Assembly: GCA_900557195.1 (NCBI GenBank)
Contig: USRT01000008.1
Coordinates: 15,455 to 79,454, forward strand
Reading direction: 5' to 3'
DNA length: 64,000 nucleotides
Source: an uncultured Clostridium sp.
GTDB lineage: Bacteria; Bacillota; Clostridia; TANB77; CAG-508
Below the pieces are notes generated by a model. It made no database searches, was not told the origin of the DNA, and saw only the letters and a list, made by a program, of their open reading frames with translations. Positions within the stretch are counted from its first letter, which is position 1. Each line of letters starts with the position of its first letter. Positions 38,431 to 47,773 of the stretch are shown here, one piece after another. Position numbers and translations under genes: made by a program.

Positions 38431-38556
38431 ATGAAAACTAATTTGATAACAATACCAAATGTTGGAGAAAAGACAATCATCAATGAATATAGGAACTACT
38501 TGTGTAGAAGACTTAAAAGGAAAAATGCTCATATAAATTACATGTATAAAAAATAG
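38431..38556 (+). pseudogene. Remnant of a helix-hairpin-helix (Cdd1-like) gene
   Basis: Short pieces LITIPNVGEKT, then in another frame IGTTCVEDLKGK, match the start of small HhH proteins of the pathogenicity-locus/mitomycin-resistance (Cdd1) type. At least two frame breaks not at CGG, and no C-terminal half. The rest of 38361-38835 is A+T-rich and holds a terminator and the MerR-type promoter. Confidence 0.5.
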
Positions 38557-38580
38557 GAATATAATATATTTTATTATAAA

Positions 38581-38617
38581 ATTAGGGATAGTGAAAATTA
38601 GCTATTCCTAATTTTTT
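38581..38617 (+). terminator. Rho-independent terminator
   Basis: ATTAGGGATAG pairs with CTATTCCTAAT (one G-U), followed by T6. Confidence 0.75.
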
Positions 38618-38639
38618 AGAAAAATTTTTGTAAAAACTA

Positions 38640-38672
38640 TTGACTTGAAGTTAACTCTAAGTGATATATAAT
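38640..38672 (+). promoter_or_regulatory. MerR-type promoter, copy 2, upstream of merR-like gene
   Basis: TTGACT (38640-38645), 19-base spacer to TATATA (38665-38670). Dyad CTTGAAGTTAACTCTAAG (38644-38661) resembles the one at 32863 and the known AdhR/NmlR operator style. Confidence 0.7.
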
Positions 38673-38835
38673 ATTAAGTAAAATCAAATAAGGAAGAAAA
38701 TATGATTTTATTTGTATATAACAATAAAATGTTAGAAATAAAAGTAGTCTAGTAATATATTTTCTTATAATATATAGAATATATTTCAAATGAATAATAT
38801 AAAAATTATAATGTAATATGATAGAAGGTGAAAAA

Positions 38836-39219
38836 ATGTTAATAGCAGAAGTATGTAAAAAATATGATTTAACAGCAGATACAATAAGATATTATGAAAG
38901 AATAGGATTAATACCTACAATACCAAGAACGGAAAATGGAATAAGGAATTTTGATGAAGAATCTTGCAGATGGATAGAGTTTATAAAATGTATGAGAAAT
39001 GCAGGAATGGAAATTGAAATTTTATTAGAATATGTTAATTTATTTAAAAAAGGAAAATCAACTGTACAAGCGAGAAAACAATTATTAGAAGAACAAAGAA
39101 AAAAGTTAGTAGAAAAACAAAAAAATATAAATTCTACAATTGAAAGATTAGATTATAAATTAGAATTATATGATGAAATTATTTTAGGAAAGAGAAAAGA
39201 TTTTACAGAAACAATATAG
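38836..39219 (+). CDS. MerR-family regulator, AdhR/NmlR-like
   Basis: A 127-residue regulator; ATG 38836 is chosen (GAAGGTGA upstream) over ATG 38818. HTH at 3-22 (IAEVCKKYDLTADTIRYYER), IRNFDEESCRWIEFIKCMRNAGM with a Cys at position 52, the same position as the electrophile-sensing Cys of Bacillus AdhR, then a long dimer helix. It likely controls its own promoter and the one at 32859, both with 19-base spacers and the same dyad. CGG 38930 is ACG GAA, out of frame. Confidence 0.88.
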   Translation: MLIAEVCKKYDLTADTIRYYERIGLIPTIPRTENGIRNFDEESCRWIEFIKCMRNAGMEIEILLEYVNLFKKGKSTVQARKQLLEEQRKKLVEKQKNINSTIERLDYKLELYDEIILGKRKDFTETI

Positions 39220-39234
39220 AGGGAGGATAAAAAT

Positions 39235-41010
39235 ATGTATTTGGAAAAAATAAATGGTCCAGAAGATATTAAGAAATTAAAGGTAGAAGAATTAAATGAA
39301 CTGGCAGATGAAACAAGAAAAGCCGTTATTAATAAAATAAGTAATAATGGAGGTCATAAAGGACCAAACCTTGGAATGGTTGAAGTTACTGTTGCAATGC
39401 ACTATGTTTTTAATTCGCCAAAAGATAAATTTGTATTTGATGTATCACACCAATGTTATCCACATAAAATTTTAACAGGAAGAAAAGAAGCATACACAAA
39501 TTCTGAGCACTTTGGAGATGTTACAGGATATACTAATCCACTTGAGAGCAAGCATGATATGTTTACAATAGGACACACATCAACATCTATATCATTAGCT
39601 TTAGGTTTAGCCAAAGGAAGAGATGTAAATAAAAAAGATGAAAACATAGTAGCAGTTATTGGAGATGGTTCACTTTCAGGAGGAGAAGCATTAGAAGGTT
39701 TAGATTATGCAGGAGAATATAATCATAATTTAATAATTATTGTTAATGATAATGACCAAAGTATTGCCGAAAATCATGGAGGAATTTATAAGAATTTAAA
39801 AGAATTAAGAGAAACAAATGGTAAGTCATCAAATAATATGTTTAAAGCATTTGGATTAGATTATAAATATTTAAAAGATGGACATGATATAAAAGCTTTA
39901 GTTAACTTATTTGAAAGTGTAAAAGATATAGATCATCCAATTGTTCTTCATATTCACACAATAAAGGGAAAAGGCTTGAAATATGCTGAAGAAAACAGAG
40001 AAGCATGGCATGCAGGTGGTCCGTTTAATGTAGAAGATGGAAGTCCAAAATTTGCTATGAATGAAGCGCCAGATACGACAGTTTTTGACAGTTTGAAAAA
40101 TTTATTAGATTCTAATGAAAAAGCAGTTGTATTAAATGCAGGAACACCTATGGGACTTGGATTTGTTAAAGGCGTTCGTGAAAAATACGTAAAAAGTGGC
40201 CAATTTGTGGATGTAGGAATAGCAGAAGAAAATGCAGTTGCAATGAGTAGTGGAATTGCTAAAAATGGTGGTATAGCTGTATTCGGAACATTTGCGCCAT
40301 TTTTTCAAAGAACATATGACCAAATGTCTCATGATTTATGCTTAAATGATAATCCAGCGACAATGCTTGTATTAAGTCCAGGTGTATATGGAATGAACTC
40401 AAATACTCATATTGCATTATGTGATATCCAAATGTTTGCACATATTCCAAACTTTATATATCTAGCACCAACAAGCAAAGAAGAATATAATCAAATGTTC
40501 AAATTTGCAGTAAATCAAAAGGAACATCCAGTAGGAATAAGAGTACCAGCCACATTTATTTCAACAGGAATAGAAGATGATACCGATTATTCAGTATATA
40601 ACAAAAATAAAGTAGAATTAAGTGGAAATACAGTTGCAATTTTTGCAGTAGGACCAATGCTTTCTATGGCAATGGAAGTTGCTAAAAAAGTTAAAGAAGA
40701 AATGAGTTTAGATATTACAGTAATTAATCCAAGATTTTTAACTGGATTAGATGAAGAATTGTTGAATTTATTAAAAGAAAATCATAAATTAATTATCACT
40801 TTAGAAGATGGTGAACTAATAGGTGGATATGGCCAAAATATTGCTTCGTTTTATGGAACAAGCGATATACGTGTAAAGAATTACGGAATATCTAAAAAAT
40901 TCCATACTGACTTTAAACCAGAAGAATTATTAAAGGATAATGGAATGTCAGTCCAAAATATAACCCATGAAATAAAAGAATATTTAGATGAAATTATTGA
41001 ACATGTTTAA
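39235..41010 (+). CDS. 1-deoxy-D-xylulose-5-phosphate synthase-like transketolase
   Basis: A 591-residue thiamine-diphosphate enzyme. Seen: GGHKGPNLGMVE (about 38-49), ThDP motif GDGSLSGGEALEGLDYAGEYNHNLIIIVNDN (about 141-171, in pieces), and in the pyrimidine domain DVGIAEENAVAMSSGIA. The sequence is of the DXS family, but with GGHKGPN for the usual GGHLGSN, so it may be a paralogue rather than the housekeeping Dxs. It lies 15 bases after the MerR gene, so it is probably electrophile-responsive. CGG 40284 is TTC GGA, out of frame. Confidence 0.85.
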   Translation: MYLEKINGPEDIKKLKVEELNELADETRKAVINKISNNGGHKGPNLGMVEVTVAMHYVFNSPKDKFVFDVSHQCYPHKILTGRKEAYTNSEHFGDVTGYTNPLESKHDMFTIGHTSTSISLALGLAKGRDVNKKDENIVAVIGDGSLSGGEALEGLDYAGEYNHNLIIIVNDNDQSIAENHGGIYKNLKELRETNGKSSNNMFKAFGLDYKYLKDGHDIKALVNLFESVKDIDHPIVLHIHTIKGKGLKYAEENREAWHAGGPFNVEDGSPKFAMNEAPDTTVFDSLKNLLDSNEKAVVLNAGTPMGLGFVKGVREKYVKSGQFVDVGIAEENAVAMSSGIAKNGGIAVFGTFAPFFQRTYDQMSHDLCLNDNPATMLVLSPGVYGMNSNTHIALCDIQMFAHIPNFIYLAPTSKEEYNQMFKFAVNQKEHPVGIRVPATFISTGIEDDTDYSVYNKNKVELSGNTVAIFAVGPMLSMAMEVAKKVKEEMSLDITVINPRFLTGLDEELLNLLKENHKLIITLEDGELIGGYGQNIASFYGTSDIRVKNYGISKKFHTDFKPEELLKDNGMSVQNITHEIKEYLDEIIEHV

Positions 41011-41020
41011 AAATATTAAG

Positions 41021-41050
41021 AGCAGGCGATTTGTTGAAAATTGTCTGCTT
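41021..41050 (+). terminator. Rho-independent terminator
   Basis: AGCAGGCGATTT pairs with AAATTGTCTGCT (with G-U), then TTTC; the T-run is short. Confidence 0.6.
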
Positions 41051-41154
41051 TCATGTTATTATTTACTTATTATAAAGTGGTTTATGAGATAAAAATATAA
41101 CTTCAATAATATTTCAATGTTTAGTTTATATAATATAAAAAGGTGAAGAGAAAA

Positions 41155-41835
41155 ATGAAAATATTAATAATCGAAGATGAATATAGTTTAGCTGATGCCA
41201 TAGCAGAAACATTAAAAAAAGAAAACTTTAATCCAAATATAATAACAAATGGAGAAGAAGGAGAAAACGAAGCTCTAAGTAATGTTTATGATTTGATTTT
41301 GTTAGATGTAATGTTACCAGATAAAGATGGCTTTGAAATACTAAAGAATTTAAGAAATGAAAAAATAGAAACACCAATTATCATGTTAACAGCAAAATCA
41401 GAAATGTCTGATAAATTAAATGGTTTAGAAAATGGTGCAGATGATTATATTACAAAACCATTTCATATGCGAGAATTGATAGCAAGGGTAAAGGTTGTAT
41501 TGAAAAGAAAGATAAATATAAAAGATATCAATATTTTAGAGTATAGTGATTTGAAACTAGATTTAGGAACTGGAAAAATGAGCACTAGTCATGCCGAAAT
41601 TTCTATAAATGGAAAAGAATTAGACTTACTAGAAATACTATTATTAAATAAAAATCAAATTACAAGTAGAGAAATGTTAGCAAATAAAATATGGGGTTAT
41701 AATAGTGATGCAGAATACAATAATGTAGAAGTTTATGTGTCATTTTTGAGAAAAAAGTTGAAACTTCTTAAGTCAAATGTAAAAATAAAGGCAGTACGAG
41801 GAATAGGATATAAAATGGAGGAAGAAAATGATTAA
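41155..41835 (+). CDS. OmpR-family response regulator
   Basis: A 226-residue regulator; ATG 41155 is preferred (AAAGGTGAAGAG upstream) to the in-frame GTG 41143. Receiver: IIEDEYS, phospho-Asp in LILLDVMLPD (about 51), TAKSE, ITKPFH. Winged helix with NNVEVYVSFLRKKL recognition helix and VRGIGYKM wing. No in-frame CGG. It overlaps the kinase start by 8 bases. It likely regulates the ABC transporter downstream. Confidence 0.92.
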   Translation: MKILIIEDEYSLADAIAETLKKENFNPNIITNGEEGENEALSNVYDLILLDVMLPDKDGFEILKNLRNEKIETPIIMLTAKSEMSDKLNGLENGADDYITKPFHMRELIARVKVVLKRKINIKDINILEYSDLKLDLGTGKMSTSHAEISINGKELDLLEILLLNKNQITSREMLANKIWGYNSDAEYNNVEVYVSFLRKKLKLLKSNVKIKAVRGIGYKMEEEND

Positions 41836-43027
41836 AAAGTTAAATCAAAGAATATTTTTACTGATCATGGTATCACTATCAATTATAATTTTAGGAATAA
41901 TAATATTATTTGCTTTCTTTAATTATAATAATACAATCAGTATGGCTACTTCTATGATAGACAGATTTATAGGAGGAGAACAAAAAAGAAGTCCAAATGG
42001 AAAAATAGAGGATTATAAAATAAAACAAGAAGTAGGTATTGATGGATTATATAATATTTTAATAGAAGATTCTACGATTGTGCAAAGTTCTAATACAACA
42101 AATGAAACAATAAATGATTATGCTCTTAAAATAGCAAATAAAAATAAGGATAAAGGAATTATAGGAAAATATATTTATAAAACAAGAAAAATAAATAAAA
42201 GCACAATAAACATTATATTAATAGAGAACGAAAATACTATTTCACATATAAGAACAATGTTTTTATTTTCTGGAATTATATCAATTGTTTCAATTATTGT
42301 TATTTATATTATTGCAAAAAAAGTATCTAAAATTATTGTAAAGCCAGTAGAAGAAACTTTTGAAAAGCAAAAACAATTTATTTCAGATGCTTCACATGAG
42401 CTTAAAACACCACTAGCAGTAATAGAAGCCAATAGTGATGTATTGGAAAATGAAGTGGGAACAAATAAATGGATAAATTATATACAAAATGAAGCTGAAA
42501 GTATGAATAAATTAATTAATGAATTATTACTGCTTGCCAAAATAGAAAATATAGATAATGTAAAAGAGTACAAACAATTAAATCTATCAAAAGAAGTAGA
42601 GATTATACTTTCTATGTTTGAAAGTATGGCTTATGAAAAGCAAGTGAGTATAAAAAATGAAATTGCCGAAAACATTGTAATGAATGCAAATAAGGAAGAT
42701 ATAGAACATATTGTTTCTACTTTAACAGATAATGCTATTAAACATACTGAAGCAAAAAAAGAAGTAGTAGTAGTGCTAAAAAAAGAAAAAAATGAAATTA
42801 TATTAGAAGTAAAAAATATGGGGGACCCAATTCCAAAAGAGGAAAGAGAAAAAATATTTGAAAGATTTTATCGTATTGATAAATCAAGAAATAGGAAAGA
42901 GAAAAGATATGGGTTAGGACTTGCAATTAGCAAATCTACTGTTCAAAAGTATAATGGAAATATTGAAGTATATTATAAAGAGCCATGGACTATTTTTAAA
43001 GTATATTATGAATATATTAGGAGGTAA
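41828..43027 (+). CDS. Sensor histidine kinase
   Basis: A 399-residue kinase: helix 1 (about 9-33), an external sensor domain of about 110 residues, helix 2 (about 143-166), His box SDASHELKTPLAVIE (about 187-201), N box DNAIKHT, G1 box replaced by VKNMGDPIP, F box ERFYRIDKSR and G2 GLGLAIS. Typical of EnvZ/PhoR-type partners of OmpR regulators. No in-frame CGG. It is followed 7 bases on by the FtsX-like permease. Confidence 0.92.
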   Translation: MIKKLNQRIFLLIMVSLSIIILGIIILFAFFNYNNTISMATSMIDRFIGGEQKRSPNGKIEDYKIKQEVGIDGLYNILIEDSTIVQSSNTTNETINDYALKIANKNKDKGIIGKYIYKTRKINKSTINIILIENENTISHIRTMFLFSGIISIVSIIVIYIIAKKVSKIIVKPVEETFEKQKQFISDASHELKTPLAVIEANSDVLENEVGTNKWINYIQNEAESMNKLINELLLLAKIENIDNVKEYKQLNLSKEVEIILSMFESMAYEKQVSIKNEIAENIVMNANKEDIEHIVSTLTDNAIKHTEAKKEVVVVLKKEKNEIILEVKNMGDPIPKEEREKIFERFYRIDKSRNRKEKRYGLGLAISKSTVQKYNGNIEVYYKEPWTIFKVYYEYIRR

Positions 43028-43034
43028 TAATAAG

Positions 43035-44580
43035 ATGTATATTTTAAAAAATAGTTTAGTTTCAATTATTAGAAATAAGGGAAGGAATATTTTAATAGGA
43101 ATTATTATATTGGCTATAGCATGTAGTTCTACTGTTACTTTAGCAATAAGAAACACAGCAGATAGACTTGTAAAAGATTATGAAGAATCACATGATATTA
43201 TTGTTAGCATTTCATTTGATAGAAAGGAAGTTACTGGAAATTTTAAAGGTGGTGAAGATGCAAGAAAAGAAAATATTGAGGCTTTTAATAATATAGAATC
43301 ATTCACAATTGATGATATAAAAAACTATGGAAATAGTGAATATTTAAAAGGATACTATTATGTTTATCGGAACATCATTAAATAGTGATAGTATAACAAA
43401 GGCAACTGATTCTTTTGAATACGAAGTTGAAGATAGACAAACTTCTACTACTTCAACAAGTACGGAGGCAGGTGGAAATAGCGGAATGGGAAAAGGACCA
43501 GGAGGAGAAAGACATACCACAATAAATAATAATACAACTACTGTAATAACAAAATCAAAAGAAGTATTTCAAAGTATGCGAAATCTAACAGGAGATTTTG
43601 AAATTGATGGATATTCTTCTTATGATGCAATGACTGATTTTGTAAATGGAACATATAAAGTAACTGAAGGAGAAATGATAACAGATTTTAATTCATATGA
43701 ATGTGTCATAAGTTCAGAACTTGCAACATTAAATGAGGTTACTGTTGGAAGTAAAATAATATTTAAAAATCCAAATGATAATGAGAAAACTTATGAATTT
43801 ACAGTAACAGGAATTTATACAGATAATTCTAATACAGATGATACAAAAAATATGTATTCTGGGTCTGCTAACAAAATTATAACAGGAAGTGGAGTAATTG
43901 ATTTATTACTGCAAGATGATAGTACACTTGTAACTAATATAACACCATCATTTATAATCGAGAATAAGGAAGCTGTCGATTCATTTATAGAAGAAGTAAG
44001 GCAAAAAGGATTAAATGAATATTATACAATTAATACAAATTTAGAAAAACTAGAAACGGCAACAAAGTCTATTAAAAATGTGAAAACTTTTGCTACAACA
44101 TTTTTGATTATTACATTGATTATATCTGGAGTTGTTTTATTTGTAATTAATATGATAAATATCAGAGAAAGAAAATATGAAATAGGAGTATTTAGAACAA
44201 TAGGAGTAAGTAAATTCAAATTAACGATACAATTTGTTTTAGAATTATTAATTGTGAGTATTATTATGTTAATGATTGGAGCTGTTTGTGGAGGTTACTT
44301 ATCAAAACCAATAGGAAACATACTACTTCAAAATGAAATAGAAGATAGTAAAGTAGAAGAACAAGAAATTTCAAATAATTTTGGAAAAGGACCAATGGAT
44401 ATGAAGTTTAATGGTAATATACAAGTGCAAGAAATTGATACAATTGATGCTGTAGTAGATACTAATGTTGTAATGGAATTACTTGGAATAGGAGTGCTTT
44501 TAACATTGGTAAGTAGTTTAGCGGCAATGATAAGTATTCAAAGGTTTAGTCCACTTACTATATTGAAAGAGAGGTCTTAA
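43035..44580 (+). CDS. MacB/FtsX-family ABC permease, one CGG +1 shift
   Basis: ATG 43035 follows GGAGGTAATAATAAG. CGG 43368-43370 occurs in the external domain after ...GYYYVY; skipping C43368 gives -GTSLNSDSITKATDSFEYE and 514 residues. Helix 1 (about 17-38), a large external domain containing a Gly-rich stretch (about 150-165), then three C-terminal helices with the FtsX pattern (INIRERKYEIGVFRTIGVSK). Unshifted translation ends at TAG 43383-43385. It pairs with the ATPase 3 bases downstream. Four other CGG in the gene are out of frame. Confidence 0.92.
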
Positions 44581-44583
44581 AGT

Positions 44584-45241
44584 ATGGGAATATTAAAATT
44601 AGAAAATGTAGGATATAGATATAAAGATGCACCAAAAGATACTTATGTTTTTGAAAACATAAATTATGAATTTGAGCAAGGAAAGATGTATGCAATCAGG
44701 GGGAAAAGTGGAAGCGGAAAAACAACTCTATTATCACTTATAACAGGACTTGAAAAATGCACTAAACGGAAGAGTGTTATATGATGAAAAAGATTTAAAA
44801 AAGATGAATCTAGATAAATATAGAAATACAGATATAGGAATTGTATTTCAAAGTTATAATTTACTACCAAGATTAACGGCAATAGAAAATATTATATTAT
44901 CTATGGATGTGAGTAAAGTAAAAATAAAAGATAAAAAGAAAAAAGCACTAGAACTTATGCAAAGTGTAGGACTTACAAAAGAACATAGTAAAAGAAAGAT
45001 ATTAAAGTTATCAGGTGGAGAGCAACAAAGAATTGCTATTGCAAGAAGTTTATCATATAATCCAAAAATCATCATTGCAGATGAACCAACAGGAAACCTA
45101 GATAAAGATACAGAAAATGAAATCTTAAAAATATTTAAGACTTTAGCAAAAGAACAAAATAAGTGCATTATTATAGTAACTCATTCACAAAATGTTTGTG
45201 ATTCTGTAGATATTGTATATGAGTTGGGAAAGAAAAGTTAA
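44584..45241 (+). CDS. ABC transporter ATP-binding protein (MacB/LolD-like), one CGG +1 shift
   Basis: ATG 44584. Walker A RGKSGSGKTT (about 38-47); CGG 44767-44769 follows ...GLEKCTK; skipping C44767 gives -GRVLYDEKDLKKMN. The 218-residue product then has the Q-loop FQSYNLLP, signature LSGGEQQR, Walker B IIIADEPTGNLD and H-loop THSQ. The GNL of the D-loop is here encoded without an extra C, unlike the homologous site of the 21532 gene, so insertions are scattered, not fixed by motif. CGG at 44715 (AGC GGA) and 44877 are out of frame. Confidence 0.93.
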
Positions 45242-45353
45242 ATTTATATAACTACTAATACAAAGAGACATAGAGATATAGGTTTTAATAAATATAGGTT
45301 GTATGTAATGGAGTAGTAATTAATAATTATATAAAATTATTTTAAAATGATTA

Positions 45354-45396
45354 AAAATAGCAGAGTATATATTTTTATACTCTGCTATTTTTTTTA
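45354..45396 (+). terminator. Strong rho-independent terminator
   Basis: AAATAGCAGAGTATA pairs with TATACTCTGCTATTT and runs into T8. The 45242-45353 stretch before it has no gene. Confidence 0.88.
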
Positions 45397-45491
45397 TTGT
45401 TACATTTTTTTATTTATCATAAGCATTAATTAAATAACTAAAATATAATGTGAAATGTATGTGAACTTTCTGAAAAAACTTTGTGAGTTGA

Positions 45492-45519
45492 TTGACAAAA
45501 GATTAAAAGATGTTATAAT
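45492..45519 (+). promoter_or_regulatory. Promoter of MarR-ABC exporter unit
   Basis: TTGACA (45492-45497), 16-base spacer, TATAAT (45514-45519). A second CTTGACAAAA (45537-45546) in the leader repeats the -35 region and may be part of a MarR operator. Confidence 0.65.
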
Positions 45520-45558
45520 TATAATTTGTAAGGTGCTTGACAAAAAGAGGTGCGAAGA

Positions 45559-45987
45559 ATGGAAAGAGAGAATTTACTAAAATATATTAAAGAAATAGAT
45601 ATATTATTATTTAGAAAATTACCTAATGATAATAATGAATTTATTAAACCATCACAAAGTCAAATGAGAATTATGGAGTACATATTAAAGCATAAGGAAG
45701 AAGAAATATATCAAAAAGATTTAGAAGAAGTTCTTAATTTAAGTAGAGCAAGTGTTTCAGGTATTTTGCAAACAATGGAAAAACATAAATTAATAAAAAG
45801 AGTAGTAGATGAAGCAGATACAAGAACTAAAAGAATAATTTTAAATAATGAAGCAATAAGATTATTTAATAAAAGAAAAGAAGATTTTCGAAAATTAAAC
45901 GAACAGATGACAGAAGGTATTACAGATGAAGAATTAAAAAGATTTGTAGAAACATTAGACAAAATGAAAAGAAATTTAATGAAATAA
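45559..45987 (+). CDS. MarR-family regulator
   Basis: A 142-residue regulator from ATG 45559 (GAGG at 45547; GTG 45550 in frame is too close). Winged helix with SQSQMRIMEYILKH, recognition helix LNLSRASVSGILQTMEK and wing VVDEADTRTKRIIL. It is 22 bases upstream of a heterodimeric ABC exporter, the usual arrangement for drug-responsive exporters, and probably represses its own operon. Confidence 0.9.
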   Translation: MERENLLKYIKEIDILLFRKLPNDNNEFIKPSQSQMRIMEYILKHKEEEIYQKDLEEVLNLSRASVSGILQTMEKHKLIKRVVDEADTRTKRIILNNEAIRLFNKRKEDFRKLNEQMTEGITDEELKRFVETLDKMKRNLMK

Positions 45988-46009
45988 AAAGAAAGGAATG
46001 AAATTAAAA

Positions 46010-47773
46010 ATGTTTAAACTTTTAAAAAACTTAAGAACAAAACAATGGTTAATGATATTAATAGCATTTATATTAATTGTTGGGCAAGTATGGCTTGAAT
46101 TAAAAATGCCAGATTATATGTCACAAATAACAGTATTAGTTCAAACAGAAGGAAGCCAAATGAGTGAAATTGTAAAAAATGGAGCATACATGCTTTCCTG
46201 TGCATTAGGAAGCTTAATTTTTGCAATTTTTACAGGTTATATGACAGCAAGTGTAGCAGCAGAATTTTCTAAATCTGTTAGAAAAAAGATATTTACAAAA
46301 GTAGAAAGATTAGCTATGCATGAAATAAAACAATTTTCAACAAGTAGCTTAATTACAAGATCTACAAATGATGTTACACAAATTCAAATGTTTGTAGCTA
46401 TGGGAATTCAGTTATTAATTAAAGCTCCGTTAACAGCTATTTGGGCAATAACAAAAATTCTAAATAAAAGTTGGCAATGGAGTGCAATGACAGCTGTAGC
46501 AGTAGGAATATTGCTTACAGTTATAGGAATTTTAATAGCTATTGTAATGCCAAAATTTAAAAAGGTTCAAAAATTAATTGATAAAGTAAATGGAGTTATT
46601 CGTGAAAATTTAACTGGAATAAGAGTTGTAAGAGCATTTAATGCTGAAAGATATCAAGAAGATAAATTTGAAGATGTGAATACAAAACTTACAAATCAAC
46701 AATTGTTTAATCAGAAATCTTTTGCTATTATGCAACCTGTAATGTATATTGTAATGTATTTTTTAACACTTGGTATTTATTTTATGGGAGCATATTTAAT
46801 AAAAGATGCAAGTATGGTAGACAAAATAGGAATATTTGGAGATATGGTAGTATTTAGTTCTTATGCAATGCAAGTAATAATGTCATTTTTAATGCTTGCT
46901 ATGATTTTTATGATGTTACCAAGAGCTCAAGTTTCAGCAAATCGTATTAATGAAATATTAGATACAGAAGAAACAATAAAAGATGGAAAAATGAAACAGG
47001 ATGAGTCAAAAGAAAAAGGAACTGTAGAATTTAAAAATGTTTCATTTAAATACCCAGATGCAGATGAATATATATTAGAAAATGTTTCATTTAAAGCAAA
47101 TAAAGGAGAAACAGTTGCTTTTATCGGTTCAACAGGTAGTGGAAAATCAACATTAATTAATCTAGTACCAAGATTTTATGATGCAACAGAAGGAGAAGTA
47201 CTAGTAGATGGAATTAATGTAAAAGAATATACAAAAGAATTGTTAAATAATAAAATAAGTTATGTATCACAAAAAGCAGTTATGTTTAATGATACAGTAA
47301 AAAATAATATTGCCTATGGAAATAATGGAAAAGGTGAAATAACAGATAAAAAAGTAAAAGAAGCTGTAAAAGTAGCACAAGCAACACAGTTCGTAGAAAA
47401 CATGGAAGAAACCTATGATACTATGATTGCACAAGGTGGAACTAATGTATCAGGAGGACAGAAACAAAGACTTTCGATTGCAAGAGCTATTGCAAGAGAT
47501 CCAGAAATATATATATTTGATGATAGTTTTTCTGCTCTAGATTATAAAACAGATTCTATTTTAAGAAAAGAGTTAAAACAATATACTAAAGACGCTACAA
47601 GTTTAATAGTAGGTCAAAGAATTGGAACAATTATAAACAGTGATAAAATAATAGTTTTAGATGGAGGAAAAGTTGTAGGCGAAGGTACTCACAAAGAATT
47701 ATTAAAAAATTGTGATGTATATAAAGAAATTGCTTTATCTCAATTATCAAAGGAGGAGTTAGAAAATGAGTAA
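46010..47773 (+). CDS. ABC exporter half-transporter, subunit 1
   Basis: ATG 46010 (MFKLLKNLRTKQW) is preferred by family start to the in-frame ATG 45998, which lies on the ribosome site. About 587 residues: six helices (about 12-310), Walker A GSTGSGKST, signature VSGGQKQR, Walker B IYIFDDSFSALD with Asp in place of the catalytic Glu, and no His in the switch (VGQRIGT). This is the degenerate-site partner of a heterodimeric exporter (LmrCD/BmrCD type). It overlaps the next gene by 8 bases. No in-frame CGG. Confidence 0.92.
   Translation: MFKLLKNLRTKQWLMILIAFILIVGQVWLELKMPDYMSQITVLVQTEGSQMSEIVKNGAYMLSCALGSLIFAIFTGYMTASVAAEFSKSVRKKIFTKVERLAMHEIKQFSTSSLITRSTNDVTQIQMFVAMGIQLLIKAPLTAIWAITKILNKSWQWSAMTAVAVGILLTVIGILIAIVMPKFKKVQKLIDKVNGVIRENLTGIRVVRAFNAERYQEDKFEDVNTKLTNQQLFNQKSFAIMQPVMYIVMYFLTLGIYFMGAYLIKDASMVDKIGIFGDMVVFSSYAMQVIMSFLMLAMIFMMLPRAQVSANRINEILDTEETIKDGKMKQDESKEKGTVEFKNVSFKYPDADEYILENVSFKANKGETVAFIGSTGSGKSTLINLVPRFYDATEGEVLVDGINVKEYTKELLNNKISYVSQKAVMFNDTVKNNIAYGNNGKGEITDKKVKEAVKVAQATQFVENMEETYDTMIAQGGTNVSGGQKQRLSIARAIARDPEIYIFDDSFSALDYKTDSILRKELKQYTKDATSLIVGQRIGTIINSDKIIVLDGGKVVGEGTHKELLKNCDVYKEIALSQLSKEELENE

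Noticed and set aside
344..45241. Mass pseudogenisation of 18 genes
   Set aside because: All breaks are of one type (in-frame CGG, +1), downstream parts stay intact with family motifs, and genes include essential-type functions. Random decay would give mixed indels and stops.
344..45241. CGG reassigned to another amino acid (as described for Trp or Gln in some bacteria)
   Set aside because: Reading on in the original frame meets a stop or nonsense sequence soon after each site; only a one-base skip restores homology.
344..45241. Simple sequencing or assembly insertions of C before GG
   Set aside because: Sites occur only where GG begins a glycine codon, on both strands, and not in other phases; not fully excluded without raw reads.
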